NCBI GenBank assembly: GCA_019694795.1
Contig: JAIBBF010000022.1
Location: forward strand, 1-48,094
Length of the DNA: 48,094 nt
DNA from: Flavobacteriales bacterium
GTDB taxonomy: Bacteria > Bacteroidota > Bacteroidia > Flavobacteriales_D > UBA2798
Direction: 5' to 3'
Shown here: piece after piece, positions 42,641 to 48,094 of the stretch
Numbering within the stretch: the first letter of the stretch is position 1
Layout: each line of letters starts with the position of its first letter
Program-made: the position numbers and the translations under genes
The notes under the pieces: model-generated
Told to the model about the DNA's origin: nothing
The model's database searches: none
The model's input: only the letters and a program-made list of their open reading frames with translations

Positions 42641-45600
42641 TTATTTAACCCCTTCTTCGTTAACGGTAATCCCGTTTTTACCGGTTGGTTTAATGCCTCC
42701 CGCTTTTTCCTTTTTCTTAGCCTCCTCTTCAGCAGCTTTTTTCTTGGCTTCTTCTTCGGCTTTTTTCTTTGCGGCCGCTTCTTCAGCTTTCTTCTTAGCA
42801 GCTTCCTGTTGCGCTTTTTGTTGTGCTTCTTGTTGCGCTTTCTGCTGCGCTTCTTGTTGGGCCTTGCGTTGTGCTTCTTCCTGTGCTTTACGTTGCGCTT
42901 CCTGGTTCGCTTTGTTTTGTGCATCCTGGTTCGCCTTACGCTGTGCTTCTTCCTGCGCTTTACGTTGTGCTTCTTCCTGAGCTTTGCGTTGTGCTTCTTC
43001 CTGCGCTTTACGTTGTGCTTCCTGGTTATCCTGACGCGCTTTTAAACCAGCTTCACATTGAGCGATTTTTTCGCGTGGATAAGATTCATTCGGCTTGTAG
43101 CTAAGGGCTTTTTCGTATTGTTTTTTCGCAATTACAAATTTCCCTTCGTTATAGGCTTTATCACCTTCGGTGATGGCATCGTTATACGCTTTGTTCGGAT
43201 CGATGGATTGACCACCCTGCTGAACGTTGTTGTTTCCGCCGGACTGTGTGTTTTTGTTGTTTCCATGATCGTCATCATCGTTGTTATGATTACCGTTATT
43301 TCCGTTGCCGCTATTGCCATTATTTCCATTCCCATTATTCCCGTTTCCGTTGTTGCCGTTGCCCTGATTGTTAACGCATGATCCGAGATAATCTCCATGA
43401 TCAAGATGCGCTTGCAAGGCACTTAAAGGAATGTTAATGGTTTGCGGATTATTGGTGTTTCCGGGAGGAAGGTGACAAATAGTAACGGTGCTGTCTTCAA
43501 CAACATTGTTATTACCATGGTCATCGTCGTCATCGTCATTGTGATTTCCGTTGTTGCCATTGTTTCCATTGTTATGATCATCATCGTCATCATGATCTCC
43601 ATTGTTGTTATGGTCGTCATCATCTTCGTGGTGACCATTACCATTATTTTGGTTGTTGGTCGGACATGCACCCAACGCATCACCATGTGCCTGGTGAGCA
43701 GCCCATGCGCTTAATGGGATAGTGATGGTTTGCGGGTTGTTCGGGTTGCCCGGAGGGATGTGACAAATGGTGATGGTGCTATCGGAATTGTTATTACCAT
43801 TTTCGTTGTTGCCATTTCCATTGTTGCCGTTATTTCCATTCCCGTTATTTTGGGTGTTGGTCGGACAAGCACCTAATACATCACCATGTGCCTGGTGGGC
43901 AGCCCATGCGCTTAATGGAATAGTAATGGTTTGCGGGTTGTTCGGATTACCCGGAGGGATGTGACAAATGGTGATGGTGCTATCGGAATTGTTATTACCA
44001 TTTCCGTTATTGCCATTGTTACCATTATTTCCATTATTACCGTTGCCATTGTTATTTACAGGAGGCGTATACGTTACGGTAAAGTTTTTATATGCATTAC
44101 CGCAATCGCCGCGAACTGCAATCTGAATGGTATTGCTTCCTTGTGGTAACGTCATGGCACAAGAAATACCTGGATTTCCTGTATAAGTACAAACTGCAAG
44201 TGAATTCAGATTTACCGTAATCACATTGTTTGTTCCACCAATTACATTCGCAATCACAGTAAAATTAGGATCACTTACGGTGATGTTCTGGCTGGTTGGA
44301 TTAACCATGTTAATGGTAGGAGCAGTACAAGGTTGCGATGTGATGTTGATGGTTTTGGTATCGCTTCCGCAAGGACCATTTACACTAACAACAATGGTGT
44401 TTGCACCTTGAGTCAGAGAAACGGATCCGCTGAATATTCCACCACTGTATGAAACATTAACCGGGTTACCATTAATGGTAGCGCTTAAAGTTGTGCCGTT
44501 GAAATTACTTACCATACCGGTTAAACCTAATGAAGTTGCCGTAGTGGTATTACCGTTTTGGTTGATCTGATCGAGTGTAATTTCTGGTGCAAGACAAGGT
44601 GTGTAGATAATGGTAAAGCTTTCGCTGTCGTTACCGCAAGAGCCGCTTACCGATACGGTAATGTTATTGGTACCTGCATTTAAATTCAGTCCCGCAGTTA
44701 TAGAACTGCCATCGAAATTAGAAGCAACAGTGCTTCCGTTTAATGTAACGGTTGCAGTGGTGTTGTTTCCGTTTTGAACCATGGCAGCAAGGTTGAAGTT
44801 CGCTGCGCTAACATTGGTAGAATTTCCTGATGGTTGGCTCATGATAATTTGCGGAGCAAGACAAGGCTGATAAGTGATCGTGGTTTGATCCGTTGCTTGT
44901 CCGTCATTATTGGTACCGGTAATTACAATCGTATTTAAACCTGCGTTTAATGTAATGCTTGCGCTAAACTGGTCTGTATTCGGATCGTAGGTAAAGTTGC
45001 TGTTCGCATTTCCATTCACCATGAACGATACATTCGATGAGCTGCTCACATTGGTGATTACTGCTGTAACGTTTGTTGTAGCATTAGCCGTAACTGTTCC
45101 ATTTTGTGGTGCAGTGATGTTTACTGTTGGAGGAACAAGCGGACGATTATACGTAATGCTGATGTTATCGCTTGCATTTCCACAATTACTTCCGGCGCTG
45201 ATTTCAACAAAGTTACTTCCGTCGATCAATGTAATTGATGCAGATACTTGTCCGTTGTTAAACGTGAATGGAACACTGTTACCATTCAATTTTACGGTGA
45301 TTGCATTTTGATTGGTGACATTCGTAACTGTTGCAGTAACTGTTGCTGATGAATTGCTTACTGTAGAATTCGCAGCAGGAGAAGTGATGCTAACCGTTGG
45401 GGGATTACATGGAGCTACATACTGATAGATGATGGTATGTGATTCAGAATCTGTTCCATCTGCATTTGTTCCGATGATTTCAATGGTGTTTGTTCCGGCA
45501 ACCAATGTAATGTTGGCTCCAAATACATCGCTGGTTGCATTATAGGTAAATGCAGTACTGGTAACACCGTTTACTTTAAAGGTGATATCTGATGCACCGT

Positions 45601-48094
45601 TTACATATTGAACGGTTGCTGCAATAGCAATATTTGCCGTTTGTGAAGTGTAAGGGTCAGTAGCAGGTGATGTAATGGTTACAACCGGTGGTTGTAAAGG
45701 ACGGTTGTAATTAATGGTGAAGTTGGCTACTTCGGTTCCGCAATTGTTCGTTGAAGAAACTTCGAAGGTATTGGAACCATCAACCAATGTAACTGCAGCA
45801 GTTAATACATGTGTAGTTGCATTGTAATTGAATGGTTTGTTTACACCATTTTGTTTTACAGAAATCTGTGCTTGTGTTGCATTTAATACGGCTGCCTGTA
45901 AAGTGTAGTTTGCACTGCTAACCGTTTCTGAAGTGGTGGCAGGTGCTACCATTGTAATTACAGGATTGTTACAAGGAGCTACAACAGGTTGGTAGATAAT
46001 CGTTGTGCTTTGCGAATCGCTTCCGTCGGTATTTACCGCAGAAATAGTGAACACATTATTTCCTTGTGCCAGCGTAACCGAACTGGAGAAAATATCTGTA
46101 TTCGGATCGTAGGTAAAGTTGGTAGAATTAACTCCGTTAATGGTGTAAGTTACATTCGACGCTCCTGTGATATTCAGAATTTTTGCCGTAATGGTATAAT
46201 TAGCTACCGTACTGGTGTAAGGATTTTGTCCTGGATTAAGAATAGTAACTACAGGAGGTAATAGCGGACGATTATAAGTTACACTTATCGCTGAAGTGGA
46301 TGTTCCGCAATTGTTGAGTGCAATAATTTCAACGGTGTTGCTTGGATTCACCAGGGTGATGTTTCCAATAAAGCTGCCATTTGCTGAATTGAATGTAAAT
46401 GGCAACGCTTGTCCGTTTAATTTAAAGGTGATGTTATTGGCGCTGGTCACATTTAAAATGGTAGCCGTTACTGCCAATGAACTTGTTCCGGTGGTGTAAG
46501 TGGTTCCGGATGGGTTGGTCATTACAATTACCGGTTGTTGACATGGAGGAGCAACAGGTTGATACATGATCACTGTGCTTTTCGAATCGCTACCGTCGTT
46601 GTTTGTACCTGTAATCTCTACTGTATTTGCTCCGGTAACCAGGTTAATGTTGGCGCTAAACTGTGTGCTTTGCGGATTAAATGTAAATGCGGTAGAAGGC
46701 ACACCATTCACCTTAAAGGTGATGTTGGATGCAGCTGCTACATGTTGCACAGTTGCGTTGATGGTGGTGCTGGACGTGGTGGATGTATACGGATTGCTGG
46801 ATGGGTTGGTAATGGTAACCACCGGTGGCACCAATGGAGCTTGGTAGTAAATCAATACCGATTGTGTAGCCATTCCGCAATTGTTGGTCGCTTTTAATTC
46901 AACCGTATTGCTGGCACCGCTTAAAGCTAAGGTTGCGTTTACCGTTCCGCTGTTCGGATCGAATGTAAATGGATAACTGTTCCCGTTTAATTTAAATGTA
47001 ATCGCACTTTGGTTGCTGATGTTTTGTACGATTGCAGTAAACGGTAAATTGGAAAGTGAAGTCTGGAAGTTGATACTTGCAGGTTGAATCAGTGTAATGG
47101 TTGGTGCATTACAAGGAATCGAGTAATTAATGGTTTGCGATTCACTTGCCGTTCCGTAATTGTTGCTTGCCGAAATTTCGTACACATTCGATCCTGGATT
47201 TAATGTTACGTTGGCAAGGAAAACATGCGTGCTGATATTATAGCTAAAGTTGCTGCTGGGAACACCATTAATTTTAAATGTAATTTGATTTGCAGCCGTC
47301 ACATTCAATACCGAAGCAACAATAGAAGCATTCGGATTGGTGGTAGCATATGGATCAACAGAAGGGTTGGTGATGGTAACCACAGGAGGAACACCTGTTG
47401 TGTTTTTCTGGTAGATGATGGTTGTGCTGGCAACATCGGTACCTACCTGATTGGTTCCGGTAATCTGCACCACATTTGAACCTTGCAATAAGGTAGCCGT
47501 AAAGCTTACCACTTTTGTGTTGGTATTGTAAGTGAAATTATTTACCGGATTGCCATTTAGTTTTACGGTAATGTTACTTTGACCCGCAACATTCAATACA
47601 GTAGCTTTTACAAGTTTAGTATTGGTAGTGGTGGTGTAAGGATTTACTGCAGGATCGGTAAAGGTAACTACCGGTGGTAATGCAGTTTGCTTAACGTAAA
47701 TAATGGTGGTGGCTTTAATGTCGGTACCCGCGCTATTGGTGGCTTTAATTTCAAATGTATTTGCACCGTCAATCAGCGATGAAACGATGTTCATCACCTT
47801 CGTGGTGGTGTTATAGGTAAAATTAGAGCTGAGCTGACCATTAATTTTCAACGTAATGTCGGCCGCAGAATTTACATTTAACACAGTAGCATCTACGCTG
47901 GCAGAGTTAACGTAAACGGTGTATGGATTTAAAGTAGGATTGGTAATGGTTACAACCGGAGGCTGAACAACCTGTACCGGCTGGTAATTGATTACAACAC
48001 TTTTCTGATCCTGACCCGCATTGTTCACCGCTTTAATTTCGATGGTGTTGGGACCAGGATTTAAACTGATCACACTTGAGAATGCACGGGTAGA
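42641..48094 (-). CDS. Giant Ig-like repeat surface protein with Cys/His motifs and TPR/coiled-coil tail, 5' partial
   Basis: The frame is open to the right window edge (codons before 48073 read STRAFSS), so the N-terminus and signal peptide lie outside. At least 1817 residues are visible. From the N-terminal side: about 14 complete Ig-like repeats of ~92 residues plus one partial (~44060-48094), each with a PVVTITNP-type opening, an FKINGVPSSNFTYN-type middle and a NTVEIxGTNxDG end; an N/G/D/H-rich linker (43210-44060) with three CHIPPGNP motifs; one TPR-like helical pair (TEGDKAYNEGKFVIAKKQYE; ~43041-43203); and a long A/Q/E/K coiled coil (42690-43030) ending in a Lys-rich tail. No type IX secretion C-terminal domain is seen. 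Adhesion or a structural surface role is inferred; function unknown. Confidence 0.85.
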   Translation of the reverse strand, partial: STRAFSSVISLNPGPNTIEIKAVNNAGQDQKSVVINYQPVQVVQPPVVTITNPTLNPYTVYVNSASVDATVLNVNSAADITLKINGQLSSNFTYNTTTKVMNIVSSLIDGANTFEIKATNSAGTDIKATTIIYVKQTALPPVVTFTDPAVNPYTTTTNTKLVKATVLNVAGQSNITVKLNGNPVNNFTYNTNTKVVSFTATLLQGSNVVQITGTNQVGTDVASTTIIYQKNTTGVPPVVTITNPSVDPYATTNPNASIVASVLNVTAANQITFKINGVPSSNFSYNISTHVFLANVTLNPGSNVYEISASNNYGTASESQTINYSIPCNAPTITLIQPASINFQTSLSNLPFTAIVQNISNQSAITFKLNGNSYPFTFDPNSGTVNATLALSGASNTVELKATNNCGMATQSVLIYYQAPLVPPVVTITNPSSNPYTSTTSSTTINATVQHVAAASNITFKVNGVPSTAFTFNPQSTQFSANINLVTGANTVEITGTNNDGSDSKSTVIMYQPVAPPCQQPVIVMTNPSGTTYTTGTSSLAVTATILNVTSANNITFKLNGQALPFTFNSANGSFIGNITLVNPSNTVEIIALNNCGTSTSAISVTYNRPLLPPVVTILNPGQNPYTSTVANYTITAKILNITGASNVTYTINGVNSTNFTYDPNTDIFSSSVTLAQGNNVFTISAVNTDGSDSQSTTIIYQPVVAPCNNPVITMVAPATTSETVSSANYTLQAAVLNATQAQISVKQNGVNKPFNYNATTHVLTAAVTLVDGSNTFEVSSTNNCGTEVANFTINYNRPLQPPVVTITSPATDPYTSQTANIAIAATVQYVNGASDITFKVNGVTSTAFTYNATSDVFGANITLVAGTNTIEIIGTNADGTDSESHTIIYQYVAPCNPPTVSITSPAANSTVSNSSATVTATVTNVTNQNAITVKLNGNSVPFTFNNGQVSASITLIDGSNFVEISAGSNCGNASDNISITYNRPLVPPTVNITAPQNGTVTANATTNVTAVITNVSSSSNVSFMVNGNANSNFTYDPNTDQFSASITLNAGLNTIVITGTNNDGQATDQTTITYQPCLAPQIIMSQPSGNSTNVSAANFNLAAMVQNGNNTTATVTLNGSTVASNFDGSSITAGLNLNAGTNNITVSVSGSCGNDSESFTIIYTPCLAPEITLDQINQNGNTTTATSLGLTGMVSNFNGTTLSATINGNPVNVSYSGGIFSGSVSLTQGANTIVVSVNGPCGSDTKTINITSQPCTAPTINMVNPTSQNITVSDPNFTVIANVIGGTNNVITVNLNSLAVCTYTGNPGISCAMTLPQGSNTIQIAVRGDCGNAYKNFTVTYTPPVNNNGNGNNGNNGNNGNNGNGNNNSDSTITICHIPPGNPNNPQTITIPLSAWAAHQAHGDVLGACPTNTQNNGNGNNGNNGNGNNENGNNNSDSTITICHIPPGNPNNPQTITIPLSAWAAHQAHGDALGACPTNNQNNGNGHHEDDDDHNNNGDHDDDDDHNNGNNGNNGNHNDDDDDDHGNNNVVEDSTVTICHLPPGNTNNPQTINIPLSALQAHLDHGDYLGSCVNNQGNGNNGNGNNGNGNNGNSGNGNNGNHNNDDDDHGNNKNTQSGGNNNVQQGGQSIDPNKAYNDAITEGDKAYNEGKFVIAKKQYEKALSYKPNESYPREKIAQCEAGLKARQDNQEAQRKAQEEAQRKAQEEAQRKAQEEAQRKANQDAQNKANQEAQRKAQEEAQRKAQQEAQQKAQQEAQQKAQQEAAKKKAEEAAAKKKAEEEAKKKAAEEEAKKKEKAGGIKPTGKNGITVNEEGVK
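42800..43030 (-). repeat. 24-bp degenerate repeats encoding AQRKAQEE coiled coil
   Basis: The DNA is a run of related ~24-bp units that encode AQRKAQEE / AQQKAQQE / ANQEAQRK octads near the C-terminus of the giant protein, giving a long charged helix. Low complexity makes the other strand and frames look open as well. Confidence 0.8.
43376..43477 (-). repeat. Cys/His 34-residue motif, copy 3
   Basis: Encodes C-HLPPGNTNNPQTINIPLSA-LQAHLDHGDYLGS-C. It keeps Cys1, His2, the two His and Asp of HxxHGD, and Cys34 seen in copies 1 and 2, but differs at about a quarter of residues. Confidence 0.85.
43664..43765 (-). repeat. Cys/His 34-residue motif, copy 2
   Basis: Encodes CHIPPGNPNNPQTI... AAHQAHGDALGAC. 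Nearly identical at DNA level to copy 1 at 43865-43966, so it is a recent duplication together with the flanking STITI strand. Confidence 0.88.
43865..43966 (-). repeat. Cys/His 34-residue motif, copy 1
   Basis: Encodes CHIPPGNPNNPQTI... AAHQAHGDVLGAC; differs from copy 2 by one residue. The fixed Cys1, His2, His24, His27, Asp29 and Cys34 could form a disulphide or a metal site. Confidence 0.88.
44060..48094 (-). repeat. Tandem Ig-like domain repeats
   Basis: About 275-bp units in tandem encode ~92-residue beta-sandwich repeats, 14 complete and one cut by the window edge. From the fifth visible repeat on, domains with two Cys (one in a PC linker before the domain, one in NNCG) alternate with domains lacking Cys (NNDG); the last three all have Cys. 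Confidence 0.85.

Noticed and set aside
42487-42924. 146-codon N-terminal extension of the S46 peptidase
   Set aside because: It runs over a terminator and reads the low-complexity coding DNA of the next gene in another frame; the signal peptide at 42486 is the real start.
42627-43104. Plus-strand Ala/Cys/Phe-rich frames opposite the coiled-coil region
   Set aside because: Shadows of the AQRKAQEE repeat on the other strand.

Overview
The window comes from the chromosome of a Bacteroidota bacterium. Signs of this are TAnnTTTG-type -7 promoter boxes, the long single-subunit SdhC/SdhA/SdhB layout, an S46 dipeptidyl-peptidase, TPR-HisKA_2/LytTR signalling, many lipoproteins with short SC lipoboxes, PepSY-like periplasmic proteins and AT-rich intergenic DNA. 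I cannot name the genus. Both edges cut genes: the left-edge nuclease lacks its N-terminus and the right-edge giant repeat protein lacks its N-terminus. No tRNA, rRNA, CRISPR array or intact mobile element was seen.

Layout. 1-4040: a nuclease/helicase pair that matches the Hachiman (HamA-HamB) anti-phage system. 4041-4592: a junk-like strip with an array of ~10-bp repeats and a frameshifted gene remnant, as expected beside a defence island. 4593-7149: a TPR sensor histidine kinase and its LytTR response regulator. 7180-14489 (minus strand): a tripartite RND efflux operon flanked by small His/Asp-rich proteins and closed by a PepSY-like protein; a LysR regulator (14825-15760) is divergent from it. 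15819-17704: a DUF1801/zinc-ribbon/HhH protein and an RsmB-like rRNA methyltransferase, divergently arranged. 17866-21363: succinate dehydrogenase operon sdhCAB with a good promoter and a strong terminator.

21473-22570 (minus): four tiny overlapping lipoprotein genes, three of which share a CxC...C...C pattern; this is the best candidate here for an undescribed family. 22669-24601: an aminotransferase and an omega-amidase in one unit. 24598-30617 (minus): an M50-like membrane peptidase, acetyl-CoA synthetase, TrpS, an RsuA/RluB pseudouridine synthase with eight 25-residue Arg/Asp/Ser repeats, and YraN. 30680-40283: a DUF4412-like protein, LD-carboxypeptidase, a 1147-residue outer-membrane protein, exonuclease III, a peptide-binding lipoprotein, an unknown 235-residue protein and an OmpA-type lipoprotein. 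40345-42486: an S46 dipeptidyl-peptidase of DPP7-like specificity. 42641-48094: a giant secreted-looking protein with at least 14 Ig-like repeats that partly alternate between disulphide and non-disulphide types, three copies of a 34-residue Cys/His motif, and a TPR/coiled-coil tail.

Most of the window is housekeeping. The regions worth a second look are the left-edge defence pair and its scarred 3' flank, the small-lipoprotein array, the repeat-tailed pseudouridine synthase and the giant repeat protein.
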